A stretch of DNA of 64,000 bases from Alteromonas stellipolaris (GCF_001562115.1 NZ_CP013926.1:1302001-1366000), one strand, 5' to 3'; positions 1 through 8,469 are shown, counted from the first letter of the stretch. The notes: a model not told the origin generated them from the letters alone. A program made the numbers and translations.

Positions 1-753
1 AAGGCCACATTTACTACAGGTGAATGTATTACCGTGCTTAATATCTCGCTGCCAGATAGAAACGGGATTAAGACAATCCTTTTTGGCGCACATCCCACTT
101 ACTTTATCTGGCTTAAAGCTGAGCTGGTGGTTTACAGGATCAAATGTAATGTCGTATGAGGCTGAACATTTCGAATTTGAGCAATGGAGATTGAACTCCC
201 CGACTGTATACACCGGCTCACAACCAACTTGCTCACCACACTTTTTACAATCAAAAGTGAAAAGACCTGCTTTTGGTACAAGTTTGGCGATACTGCTGTT
301 AATTACTTCATCCAATAAGATGCTTAGCTTACCCAACGATTTATTAACGCTGGTGGTATTAAGAAAGACAGGTTCTAAATCGGTGTTAAAGCTAGCGTGA
401 AGATAAGAACCTATCTTATGGTAATGCTTACTAAGTTCTTTTCGCGATAGAACACGTTCAGTCTCATCCATTAAAATGTCGTTCTCGTCTTCCTTACTGG
501 CCATAGTGAGCCTAACCCCTTTGTCAGCATATGGCGCAATCTCAAGCAAACGTTTAATAAGTCTGCTTGGCTGCCATTCTTTGAGGTCATCAGTAGACAG
601 TAAGCTTTTGTAACACCATGCCCTTTCGTATATCAAACATTCAAGGCACTGCCTAAGTTCGAGGGCCGCATACCGTAATACCTCTTCGCTATTAGACGGT
701 AACATGGCATTAGCGCGAATTAAGCAGCCCCGTGCTACATCCCTATAGTTCAT
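1..753 (-). CDS. Hypothetical zinc-ribbon protein, cut by window edge
   Basis: The frame is open for 251 codons from an ATG at 753 to the window edge, so the C-terminus is missing. A good ribosome binding site (AGAAGGGG) precedes the ATG. The N-terminal ~160 residues are predicted helical with a leucine- and cysteine-rich stretch (LRQCLECLIYER) and a later HKIGSYLHA motif, a pattern reminiscent of HEPN-type helical proteins, but this is a guess. Two zinc-ribbon-like cysteine sets follow: CKKC near residue 169 with CSNSKC near 190, and CAKKDC near 221 with CSKC near 248. Two AGTGCAAA sites lie 18-45 bases upstream of the start, so it may be controlled by the protein that binds the repeats. Function unknown; nucleic-acid binding is the likely theme. 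Confidence 0.75.
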   Translation of the reverse strand, partial: MNYRDVARGCLIRANAMLPSNSEEVLRYAALELRQCLECLIYERAWCYKSLLSTDDLKEWQPSRLIKRLLEIAPYADKGVRLTMASKEDENDILMDETERVLSRKELSKHYHKIGSYLHASFNTDLEPVFLNTTSVNKSLGKLSILLDEVINSSIAKLVPKAGLFTFDCKKCGEQVGCEPVYTVGEFNLHCSNSKCSASYDITFDPVNHQLSFKPDKVSGMCAKKDCLNPVSIWQRDIKHGNTFTCSKCGL

Positions 754-770
754 GGTAAACCCCTTCTAAA

Positions 771-1582
771 TTTGCACTATCGTTTCTAAATTTGCACTTT
801 ACTTTAGGCGTCAACCAAGAGTGCAAACGTTTTATTTAGCTGATAAATATACAGTTATTTCTATTATTTGCACTATTTGCACTTTCTGCAGTCGAAATAT
901 GCCTATCTAACCCCGTGCCCCTTAACCTTTTGCTTTCACGCGAAGAGAAACCCGATTCGACACACTGTATTTTGGTCTTGCTGTATTGGGTATGAACAAC
1001 GATAACGAGGTAAAACACAGTTACCTTTTGGGTAATATTTATTAATTAGGTTTGGTATACAATACCTTAGTGCAAACGTTCAATTTTATGGGGAGATATA
1101 CCCACCGTTAATTAGAACCAAAGCTTACAACTCAGACTAAGTATGGATTCACATATCATTTAAACTAATGATTTAATTGAATTTATCTTAAGCACAATAC
1201 AACCCCCCTTCGAAAATTTCTATAGCTGTTAAAGAAACGCGGTCCCGTGTGCCGTATAACCCCCCCTCTCCAAAAGGACCCGTGAAAAAGCATAGGCAAA
1301 TATCATAGTGAGGTGAGTTCTTTGCTTAAGGTCATGGTGGTGGGTGTACACCATTGCACCTCACTCGAGTGAAGCCTGTTTAGAAGTCTTTACAACTGAA
1401 AGCGCGTTATGCCCTGTTGCGCTGGGTAGAAGGGAGGAACACCCGACCTAGTAAAATAGAGTGCAAATAGTGCAAATAGTGCAAACGGGAGTTGTAACCC
1501 TATGTTTATAAGTACTTATTTAGAATTTGCACTACTGCAAACGGCTATAAACAAAGTGCAAATAGGTACTACATAGTGCAAA
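771..1582. repeat. Twelve AGTGCAAA iteron-like repeats
   Basis: The octamer AGTGCAAA or its complement TTTGCACT occurs exactly at 771, 791, 820, 867, 876, 1069, 1460, 1469, 1478, 1526, 1555 and 1575. The pair at 771/791 shares a longer unit (TTCTAAATTTGCACT) with a 20-base period; those at 820 and 1069 share AGTGCAAACGTT; those at 1460, 1469 and 1478 are head-to-tail with a 9-base period, as are 867 and 876. A degenerate copy (ACTGCAAA) sits at 1534. Both orientations occur, in a left group and a right group around the hairpin at 1307-1372. Such arrays are normally binding sites for a replication initiator or regulator. Confidence 0.8.
1307..1372. other. Nested inverted repeats in candidate origin
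   Basis: AGTGAGGTG (1307-1315) pairs perfectly with CACCTCACT (1357-1365). Inside it ATGGTG (1334-1339) pairs with CACCAT (1349-1354). The 12-base palindrome TCACTCGAGTGA (1361-1372) overlaps the right arm. The structure could be an origin cruciform, a protein-binding site, or part of a small RNA; the sequence alone does not decide. Confidence 0.45.
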
Positions 1583-1739
1583 TTTAATAAGATAAATGGC
1601 GTGTTATAGGTGCTTACAGAGAAAGAAATGAGCAGTTGGAGTAATGGGTTTAGGTGGTTAATCAGATGCAACAATACTAAACCTGTATATCTAAACAGGC
1701 TTAGTATATTAGGCATCATCCATTGATATATACACATAA

Positions 1740-4673
1740 TCAGGCTGACTTAGCTTGTTCAGCATCGTGCTGATCACTATCGCTTAAAGTCATTCTGTCT
1801 ACAGCTTCAAAGAGTGAGGAAGCCTTGAACTTAATTACCTGTTGAGACTTACCACCAGCATTGGGTAAAGCTTCAGAGGTGTTAAGCTTCTTACGTTCTA
1901 GCTCTGACGGTCTGAGTATAGAAACGCTTAAATCTCTAAGCAGTCGAGCGGCCCTCTTCCCGTCAAAGCCTTTACACATAACATCCATAAATATGTCTTT
2001 GTACACGTAATACATATGGTCTGTAGTAGCGTCTTTATCAGGGAGTCTAGTGGTAATTTGCTCTCTATAGCCCCATGTTTCCAATTTGGCTGGTACATGC
2101 TCATCAATAATCATAGGGTCTTTGGCCCCGCTTCTATCCCACCGTTTAAAGTGCTTTTCACCGTAAAGCTTTATTTGCTTCGCCAGGTGATTAAGAAGCT
2201 GTATCTCTTCAACGTTCCCAGTACCACCCCGAATATCTACCCACATTCTGAACAACGATATAGCCGATTGAATAGAATGTCCCTCGCTCCATCCAGTAAT
2301 GCCAAAAGTGGAGGCAAGTTCACCAGCTAACCCCACCAGCGCAAACTTCTGAAAGGCCCTTACCGCTTGTCCACCAGCATCATTACCAAGCACCCGTTCT
2401 CTGTACGTTGCAATCTCTGCATGATGTACTTTGATTAGTTCGCCTAAGTCGGTACTGGTCAATTGCTTGATAAACTCTAAGAACGGTTCACCGTGGTACT
2501 TTTCACACGCCTTGTTTAAGTGGTCAGACAATGCAGCACCGTTAATAAAGTTATGTGTATCGGTGTATATGCCATTACGCTTTTTAAGTGCTTCGTCTTC
2601 GTGCTGAGAAGCTGGCAGAGAAAGAAAACGCATATGGACACCACCGTTAACCGTTTTGCCAATGCTGCCTAAGTAGTCATCAATAGTCTTTTCACCGTTT
2701 GATAAGAATGCCAGGTTCCAACGTTGTGTTTTCTTCTTGGCATAGTCAGGGCCAGAGCGGTTCTTTCCTTTACCGTTACCCACCATGTATATGATCCCCT
2801 CAATAGTAAGGGGGTTAGCTTCGTTCAGCTCATCGAGCGCCAATAGCATGTCTGAGTGCAGAGCTGCGGTATCTTCTAAAGCGTTATCAGTGGTACGCCA
2901 TGAGCCTTTAAATTCACTAGGTTTACCATACACAGAGCAAGCAACATTCATTAACGTAGATTTGCCTAACGAACTATCTCCATAGAAGTGGAAGCCTACA
3001 TTTTCAGAAAACCCCATCAAGCTGACTAGGGGGCCAGTAAAGGCCAGAGACACAGCAAGAGTAAGTAAGGGGTTTCCTTCGCAATATGCCCCTATCTCAC
3101 GCTGCCATTCTGATATAGTGCCAGCGGTCTTTAATTTACAATCACGTGCGTTTTCGTTGTCGTAGAGAAGGGGTGACACTGTTTCACCTATTGTTTGGTC
3201 TGGCAAAATGAAAGCGTTTTTATGCCAACCTAATTTTTTAACTAACCCTACTCTATTGGTTATGTCAGGGCAGTTAAGGTAATCAATGAGTTTTCCTTTC
3301 TCTTGAGAGCGTGGCTCTATATGAAGCCCTTCGGAAAGCAATTGTTTTCTAATGTCTGAACCACCATCAGTAGCAAACAAGCGTTTAGGAATATTTAAGC
3401 GCTTCTCTTGGCCGTCATAGTCTTTAAAGCGTACAAGTACCCCCCAATCTTGACCAGAACCACCAGCATCACGGGTTAGGGCTAGTAGCTCTAAAGGGGC
3501 ACAAATTCGCTTGTATATCTCATTACCTTTATCGTCAGACTTGTAAAACGCTTCTACGCCGTTATCCGTTAATTTAAAGCCCTGAGGTACGTTAGGCTTA
3601 ATATCGCTAGGGGTGTGTGTAACCGCCTCTTTTATGAATAGTTCACCACTTTTCTTTAACGCTTCTAAGTGTGCCGCCCCCCAACCTAGTTCGAGCGCGT
3701 CTGCGGCATCTGCTTTATCGGGCCACGTGCAATTTTCACCAAATAAAGGGCCTCCTTCGCTTTCAGAAAGAGGGGTTTTAGCTAGGCTTTCTAAATTAAT
3801 AATTCGAATGCTTGCTGCATCTAGTGATGTGAGTAAGTTCTTAAGCTCTTTAGCGCACTTAATACCGGCATTATCATTATCAGGCCATATGATTACATTA
3901 CGCTTAGCCAACGGTTTAAATTCGGCCTTACTGATAGACTTAGAGCCATTAGGCCACGTCATACAAACACAGCTAGGGAACAATGCTTTTGCCGCGTCTG
4001 CGGCCTTCTCACCCTCTGTAAGAACTACTGTGGCTTTAGGGCGCTTGGCTAGTTCGTGTAATCCGTACAATGGGCGGTTTATTTTTGGCATAGACCATCG
4101 CCACTTGATTTCACCAGTGTCACGGTTTCTATATAAGGCTAACGGAGCAAATACTTTTTCTCTTTTGTTGTCTATCTGTTTATCAAAGCGCAGCACTTTA
4201 AGAATGAGCTGATTGTTAGCGTCCCTGTATTCCCATGTAAAAGTAGGTAAGCCGTGCTTTAGGTGTTTTTTAAAGCAACGTTTAACAAATTCAGGGGGCA
4301 CAGGCGTTACGTGTAACCATTCCTCACCATTCTTACGGGCATTTGTAGCGCTTTCGCTGGTCTTTAGTGCAACTCTATTACCATAGTTGAGTAAGTCGCT
4401 AAGCTCTTTGAATGCTTCGCCTTGCGGCTTGTTTGTAACATATGCCACCAGAGATATAACGTCTTGCCCTTTCGCTTCGCTATCTGCAAAGTCAGCCCAA
4501 ACACCTGTATTGGTATTAATGCTGAATGAACCAGATTTATTGTCTGCTCTTCTTGGGTTTAATGGCTTGTACTCGTGGCCCTCATGCTTTCCGTTAGGTA
4601 AGTAATGATGTAATACGCTATCAATATTACTCAACGCATACTCATTTAGGCCTTTAAAATCTAACTTACCCAT
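1740..4673 (-). CDS. TOPRIM/DUF927 primase-helicase
   Basis: A 977-residue replication protein of the kind carried by P4-like islands and plasmids. The N-terminal ~100 residues resemble a primase zinc-binding-like region without an obvious cysteine cluster. A TOPRIM fold follows with the acidic EGEKAA motif near residue 218 and DNDNAG near 264. The C-terminal half is a DUF927-type P-loop ATPase: Walker A GDSSLGKST near 566 and Walker B LLALDELNE near 613. Primer synthesis coupled to unwinding at the element's origin is the expected role. The ATG overlaps the stop of the upstream gene by one base (TAATG), so translation is probably coupled to the alpA operon. The AGTGCAAA array starts within 160 bases downstream of its stop, a natural target for an initiator. 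Confidence 0.85.
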   Translation of the reverse strand: MGKLDFKGLNEYALSNIDSVLHHYLPNGKHEGHEYKPLNPRRADNKSGSFSINTNTGVWADFADSEAKGQDVISLVAYVTNKPQGEAFKELSDLLNYGNRVALKTSESATNARKNGEEWLHVTPVPPEFVKRCFKKHLKHGLPTFTWEYRDANNQLILKVLRFDKQIDNKREKVFAPLALYRNRDTGEIKWRWSMPKINRPLYGLHELAKRPKATVVLTEGEKAADAAKALFPSCVCMTWPNGSKSISKAEFKPLAKRNVIIWPDNDNAGIKCAKELKNLLTSLDAASIRIINLESLAKTPLSESEGGPLFGENCTWPDKADAADALELGWGAAHLEALKKSGELFIKEAVTHTPSDIKPNVPQGFKLTDNGVEAFYKSDDKGNEIYKRICAPLELLALTRDAGGSGQDWGVLVRFKDYDGQEKRLNIPKRLFATDGGSDIRKQLLSEGLHIEPRSQEKGKLIDYLNCPDITNRVGLVKKLGWHKNAFILPDQTIGETVSPLLYDNENARDCKLKTAGTISEWQREIGAYCEGNPLLTLAVSLAFTGPLVSLMGFSENVGFHFYGDSSLGKSTLMNVACSVYGKPSEFKGSWRTTDNALEDTAALHSDMLLALDELNEANPLTIEGIIYMVGNGKGKNRSGPDYAKKKTQRWNLAFLSNGEKTIDDYLGSIGKTVNGGVHMRFLSLPASQHEDEALKKRNGIYTDTHNFINGAALSDHLNKACEKYHGEPFLEFIKQLTSTDLGELIKVHHAEIATYRERVLGNDAGGQAVRAFQKFALVGLAGELASTFGITGWSEGHSIQSAISLFRMWVDIRGGTGNVEEIQLLNHLAKQIKLYGEKHFKRWDRSGAKDPMIIDEHVPAKLETWGYREQITTRLPDKDATTDHMYYVYKDIFMDVMCKGFDGKRAARLLRDLSVSILRPSELERKKLNTSEALPNAGGKSQQVIKFKASSLFEAVDRMTLSDSDQHDAEQAKSA

Positions 4674-5035
4674 TAATACCTCTTCTTACTGCAAGACTTA
4701 GCTTTGTTTATTCTGCTCATTGATTGCGATTTCACATGAGCTGAGAAAAGGGCCACAGGCTTTTGGGGTTTTCGTTTTTTTGCTTTAAAGGTTAGCCAAT
4801 GCACCACACACGTAGCACCACTAGGTAAGTTGATAACCTCCCTAGGCAACTGTTTGATTTCGGTTACTGGTGGATAGCAGAGGTATATTAAGTTGTTAAC
4901 TGTGAATTGCTCTATAGGCTGACGGGCCACACGCAACACTTCAAGAAAACCGAGTACTCTATGCTCACTATCCCCAATGATATAAACATGATCAGGTTTG
5001 AGGTGTTCTTTACTTGTTAGCTCTCGTAATTTCAT
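4673..5035 (-). CDS. Hypothetical protein, KPDH family copy 2
   Basis: A 120-residue protein I do not recognise. It resembles the upstream 96-residue protein: both begin with a KPDHxYxxG motif followed by VxGF (KPDHVYIIGDSEHRVLGF here). The C-terminal 30 residues are very basic (KAKKRKPQKP and a K/R/S-rich tail), which suggests nucleic-acid contact. It overlaps the upstream gene by four bases (ATGA) and the primase start by one base, so it is made from the same operon message. A replication accessory or regulatory role is likely from position only. Confidence 0.7.
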   Translation of the reverse strand: MKLRELTSKEHLKPDHVYIIGDSEHRVLGFLEVLRVARQPIEQFTVNNLIYLCYPPVTEIKQLPREVINLPSGATCVVHWLTFKAKKRKPQKPVALFSAHVKSQSMSRINKAKSCSKKRY

Positions 5036-5322
5036 AGGTCTAACCCCATTTGCTTAGCTTTGTTGCTTACAGAAAGGAGGTTGAAAGTTTCGGGGATTTC
5101 GTACACCAGGCATTTACCACCGTTATCCAATGAATGATGTTTAAACGTGAAGTGAAGCTCTAAGTTACTAGAGGGGGCATATTCCAAATAATAGCCTTCG
5201 TTCGCTGTTTCCTTTACTTCGCACGGGCCAGTACCGCGAGCAGCTCGAAAGCCTATAACTTGATTTACAGTAGAACCCAGAAAATAGAAGTGATCAGGCT
5301 TATACGGGATTGTCTTTTGCAT
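5032..5322 (-). CDS. Hypothetical protein, KPDH family copy 1
   Basis: A 96-residue protein of unknown function with the motif KPDHFYFLGSTVNQVIGF near its N-terminus, shared in outline with the next gene in the operon. The two look like an old tandem duplication that has diverged strongly. The start overlaps the alpA stop by one base (TAATG) and the stop overlaps the next start by four bases, both classic signs of translational coupling. The protein is small, acidic to neutral and has no membrane segment or signal peptide. Confidence 0.7.
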   Translation of the reverse strand: MQKTIPYKPDHFYFLGSTVNQVIGFRAARGTGPCEVKETANEGYYLEYAPSSNLELHFTFKHHSLDNGGKCLVYEIPETFNLLSVSNKAKQMGLDL

Positions 5323-5546
5323 TACTGTCCCCGTGATATTGCAATACGTTCAGCTTTCCATTGATTGATTTCAGAAAGTAGCCAGCCGCTAGCTCTACCG
5401 CCTAGGCTTATAGGAGAAGGAAACTGTGATTGTTTTATCAGTAGGTATATTGTGCTTTTTTTTAAGCCAGTGGTTCTTTCAACCTCTGGCATTCTCAGAA
5501 TTGGGTCATCTGTTATAGGGGTATATGCGTTTGCGGTGTTAGTCAT
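5322..5546 (-). CDS. alpA: AlpA-family transcriptional regulator
   Basis: A 74-residue winged-helix/MerR-like DNA-binding protein of the AlpA family, which in P4-like elements switches on integrase/excision or replication genes. The diagnostic stretch ILRMPEVERTTGLKKSTIY near residue 16 is the helix-turn-helix, followed by SQFPSPISLGGRASGW and an acidic/tryptophan helix SEINQWKAERI. I chose the ATG at 5546; an upstream GTG at 5561 in frame is possible, but GGAG lies nine bases before the ATG. It is the first gene of the coupled replication operon. A 12-bp-arm inverted repeat 106-143 bases upstream may be its operator. A broken second copy of the alpA start lies at 8894-8938. Confidence 0.85.
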   Translation of the reverse strand: MTNTANAYTPITDDPILRMPEVERTTGLKKSTIYLLIKQSQFPSPISLGGRASGWLLSEINQWKAERIAISRGQ

Positions 5547-5646
5547 TCCAAATATCTCCACTTAAGACCAAATTGTTTAGAGTGGAAATATTAAATAAAA
5601 CCAAAACGCCTAATAAGTGGGGATAAATAGGCAAAAACAGAATTAA

Positions 5647-5689
5647 CCCCCTAGGGGGATTTTAAGACAATTCAAAGAAAATCCCCCTA
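5647..5689. promoter_or_regulatory. Palindrome and long inverted repeat upstream of alpA
   Basis: CCCCCTAGGGGG (5647-5658) is a perfect 12-base palindrome. Overlapping it, TAGGGGGATTTT (5652-5663) is matched exactly by AAAATCCCCCTA (5678-5689) with a 14-base loop. The structure starts at the stop codon of the truncated frame at 5690 and ends about 100 bases before alpA. It could terminate transcription from upstream, or be an operator for AlpA or a repressor. The two overlapping pairings could form alternative structures. Confidence 0.5.
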
Positions 5690-5893
5690 TTACATTGAGG
5701 TCCATCTTTTGTGCGCGTCAATTAAGTCAGCCGAAAGACCTCTAATTGACTTAGTATCTTCCTCACTATAAAAAATGTAAGAAAGACCCTGTGACAGTGG
5801 TGAGAAGGATACTTTGCTTTCACGCATTGCTAGGGCGGACATTGACTTAGAGCCAGCATTCGTGGAAATTAGTGAAGATATATTACGGCAACA
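5690..5893 (-). pseudogene. Truncated copy of the 3' end of the 8916-9800 gene
   Basis: A 67-codon open frame (without counting the stop) ends at 5690. Its last third reads FYSEEDTKSIRGLSADL and then IDAHKRWTSM. This matches the C-terminus of the 294-residue protein at 8916-9800 (FFSEVDTKSVRDLTADLIGS) at protein level and over about 90 bases of DNA with many substitutions. Upstream of that match the two are unrelated, so this is a remnant or a chimera. A 50-residue product from an ATG at 5842 is conceivable. It lies just upstream of intact alpA, the mirror image of the arrangement at 8894-9010. Confidence 0.6.
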
Positions 5894-6124
5894 CTAAGGT
5901 ACTATGCGTGATTTGTTGACCTTCCAGAAAACAGGAAGAGTACTCACATTTGGAAGTAATCAAAAGTATGCGTCTATCACCAATTCGGTAGAGAAGAAGA
6001 CGGCATACCTGTACGCCATTCTGAGGATTAACAATAGAACCGTGGAAAGAGGCAGACGAGACTTGAACTATCAATCTTTATTTATAAGCAATAACTTAGT
6101 GGCTCGTCATCCAGATTAAAACGG

Positions 6125-7456
6125 TTACATCATTTTCGAGACTATATACACCCCCCAGATAATAGCGCACACAGACAACAAAATAATACAATAAACTGAG
6201 TGACTTAAGAAAGAGTTACTCTCATCAAACCTTTTTTCAATTACTTTGCTATCAAAAACCTCATTTAACTCAGACTCGTGAAGTATGTTGCGATATCTTT
6301 TCTTCAAAATATCTAAATTTTCTAGAAGGTTTAACTTAGATTTATTTAATGCATTGTGTGAAAACTGAAGGTAAACAAAAGAAAACCCGATGAACAAACT
6401 TCCAAGAGTAGCAGCTTCAGCGGTGAACAGTTGACTGCTCATTTTGAATACGATTTTGCCGAGGACTATAGTAAATACATATGTAGCTAGGCCTGCAGCG
6501 ACCTTTTGGTAGTTTTTTTGCTGTTCTTCAAACCTATCGGATGCTTTATTCAATAGATCATTCATGAGTTCAACAGTTTTATTCTTAACCTCAATATACT
6601 GTTTTATGTTTTCTCTGAGATAAATCTGATAGTTCGAGTGAAGGACTTTAATTAAATCTGAGTCGAAAACATCTGACAATCTGTCCGAAGTTTTCACAGA
6701 TATTATGTTCCTAAGTAGACCTAGTCTTGTGCTGAAGTTGTTATCAATAAAAATTAAATTATAAATGTCAAATACGTCTTTGTGACATTTGGAGTATTCC
6801 GTATCGTCGGTAGTTGAAAGCTCGACCCTTGCATAGCCTTCGAAAATATATGAAGCCCGTGACTTTTCTAGAGAAAAACTGGACGATATAGAGAGAAGAC
6901 AATACTTGGCAGTTAAGACTTTAAAAAAATCGCTAGTGACACCTTCAAACTTGTCTGAAAGGTAATTCGAATGCTCAGGTAAAAAATCATTGTTTTTTAT
7001 AGCGTCAGGAAGGTGACTTTGAAGATTGTAATTCTGTTTTACATCTGAAAGGCTCACGGAGACCGTTGGTGTGATAACTTGCCCTGAACTTCCAAGAATA
7101 TTGTTAAGCATACTTATCTGAAGGAAGATATCTTCGGGTAAGTTCTCTTTGAAGCTATGCATATCAAAAATTTTTAAGCACTTTGCATTTTTTTTACTTA
7201 GCTCAATCTTGATTACATATTTATCGCTATTGTCTTTCGCAGAGTGAAAGACATTGTATTCATTTATTAAAGATTTGATATCATCAACTGTTTCGACGCA
7301 GGCACTATGGTTCATAATCTGTATTAAGATATCTGCATCATTGAAAAATTCTATCGCAGATTCTACAAAATGTAAGTCTTTTTCCAGTAACTCATCATCT
7401 ATATCTTTGATAAAAAAACGGAAATCATCAATTGTTTCTTTTGACTCAATATTCAT
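6125..7456 (-). CDS. Hypothetical membrane protein, partner of the NdpA-like protein
   Basis: A 443-residue protein I do not recognise. Residues 1-290 are soluble, acidic and lysine-rich with no signal peptide. A probable coiled coil (about 285-320, rich in E, K, N and Q) leads into hydrophobic segments near 322-342 (VAAGLATYVFTIVLGKIVF) and 355-375 (GSLFIGFSFVYLQF). A last one at 418-440 ends at the C-terminus. This tail-anchored layout puts a large sensor or effector domain in the cytoplasm. Its ATG comes two bases after the stop of the upstream gene, so the two are coupled. The codons are visibly A+T-rich compared with the core genes, consistent with recent transfer. A defence role is a hypothesis from the pairing and island location. 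Confidence 0.75.
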   Translation of the reverse strand: MNIESKETIDDFRFFIKDIDDELLEKDLHFVESAIEFFNDADILIQIMNHSACVETVDDIKSLINEYNVFHSAKDNSDKYVIKIELSKKNAKCLKIFDMHSFKENLPEDIFLQISMLNNILGSSGQVITPTVSVSLSDVKQNYNLQSHLPDAIKNNDFLPEHSNYLSDKFEGVTSDFFKVLTAKYCLLSISSSFSLEKSRASYIFEGYARVELSTTDDTEYSKCHKDVFDIYNLIFIDNNFSTRLGLLRNIISVKTSDRLSDVFDSDLIKVLHSNYQIYLRENIKQYIEVKNKTVELMNDLLNKASDRFEEQQKNYQKVAAGLATYVFTIVLGKIVFKMSSQLFTAEAATLGSLFIGFSFVYLQFSHNALNKSKLNLLENLDILKKRYRNILHESELNEVFDSKVIEKRFDESNSFLSHSVYCIILLSVCAIIWGVYIVSKMM

Positions 7457-7458
7457 AA

Positions 7459-8469
7459 CTAAAAATCGATATTCTTAAAGTCTTTTGGAACAGTGCTGGA
7501 CTCTATAACTACATAATTTTTATTATTTTTATGGGTTTTATAAACGTTAGAAGTACCTGAATTTGTGACGATTACCACATCATTATCTAAAGGGTATTTC
7601 CTTCTAGCTCTCGCACTTACTTCCTTTTTATCAATAGCGAATGTTCCATCAAATTTATCTAATGCTTTCAATTTTAATAGTTTTAATTTCAAATCATTTA
7701 AGTCGAGAGCTTCGCTACTGGCTTGATATTTTTCTGTTAACGTTTCTACTAATTCATCAAAGTTAAAATTTTCATTTCCCTTGAAATAACCAATTAGACA
7801 GTCTCTTATATCTACGTGGTCGTCTTTAGAAATATCCCTTATGTAAGATATTTTAGAATCGATTAATTTGAATGCTGTATCGGTATTTATTGAATTGTTG
7901 CGAGTGAATTTGCACTCCAAAAATTCAGAGTGCCAAAAAGCAGGTATTATCCCATTCGTACCATATAGAGTAATTAAATCGCTACACTGGTTATCTACTA
8001 CCTCAATAAAGCAAGTACGTAACACGGCTTTCTTTGTTGGAAGCCCGAGCTCTAAAAGAAAAGTTTTTCTTTCTAGATAACTGGAAAACTCAATCTTTGC
8101 TGCCAAGATGAACGTGTCTCTCATCCTTTTCACTTTGGCTATAATGAGGTTTCCTGCAGTAATTTTTTTATCTAGATGCTGTATTTTCTTATTGGTTGAT
8201 TTTTCCGCAACTAATAGTTGCCTTGCTAGTTCGTCTAATTTATCCAATGAGTTCGTTTCTGCCAGTTCATCGAAAGCTTGCTTCGCGTAGGATGATTTTT
8301 CAAAAACAGCTTTTCTAGATGATTCGTTCACTGATGTGTTGTGAGCCATTGAGTTTATGAACATCTGCAACTGGCCATCTTTTATTGAAGAAATATCAAC
8401 TTTGTGTGATGTGTCTTCATCAACGTCAATGTCATACACAGCGTACGCAACTATTTTTTGATCACTCAT
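7459..8469 (-). CDS. NdpA/YejK-like nucleoid-associated protein (tentative)
   Basis: A 336-residue cytoplasmic protein. Several stretches follow the pattern of the 37-kDa nucleoid-associated family (NdpA/YejK). They are a central AGNLIIAKVKRMRDTF followed by AAKIEF, then KKAVLRTCFIEV, an aromatic segment AFWHSEFLECKF, and a late FAIDKKEVSARARRKYPL block. The assignment is from memory of the family pattern. DUF4868 (KwaB-like) proteins are an alternative. AAGGA seven bases before the ATG supports the start. It is the first gene of a two-gene unit with the membrane protein downstream. A DNA- or nucleoid-binding protein paired with a membrane protein recalls the Kiwa defence layout, though no KwaA-like partner is present. 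Confidence 0.6.
   Translation of the reverse strand: MSDQKIVAYAVYDIDVDEDTSHKVDISSIKDGQLQMFINSMAHNTSVNESSRKAVFEKSSYAKQAFDELAETNSLDKLDELARQLLVAEKSTNKKIQHLDKKITAGNLIIAKVKRMRDTFILAAKIEFSSYLERKTFLLELGLPTKKAVLRTCFIEVVDNQCSDLITLYGTNGIIPAFWHSEFLECKFTRNNSINTDTAFKLIDSKISYIRDISKDDHVDIRDCLIGYFKGNENFNFDELVETLTEKYQASSEALDLNDLKLKLLKLKALDKFDGTFAIDKKEVSARARRKYPLDNDVVIVTNSGTSNVYKTHKNNKNYVVIESSTVPKDFKNIDF

Larger units (their letters stand above)
754..1739. other. Non-coding region, candidate replication origin
   Basis: Nearly 1 kb without a convincing gene between the primase and the zinc-ribbon gene; short frames here lack binding sites and family character. It holds twelve copies of AGTGCAAA and a nested hairpin at 1307-1372, listed separately. 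A large non-coding block with clustered short repeats directly downstream of a replication primase fits a plasmid- or P4-type origin. That role is inferred from layout only. Confidence 0.55.

Noticed and set aside
771..1582. CRISPR array
   Set aside because: The repeated unit is only eight bases, lies in both orientations, and spacing is irregular; no cas genes are nearby.
3613..4212. 199-codon plus-strand frame
   Set aside because: Lies antisense within the primase-helicase, has no ribosome binding site and no family character; a shadow of the real gene.
5883..6119. Two overlapping short frames (63 and 71 codons)
   Set aside because: No binding sites, no family resemblance, and both lie in sequence that looks like recombination debris.
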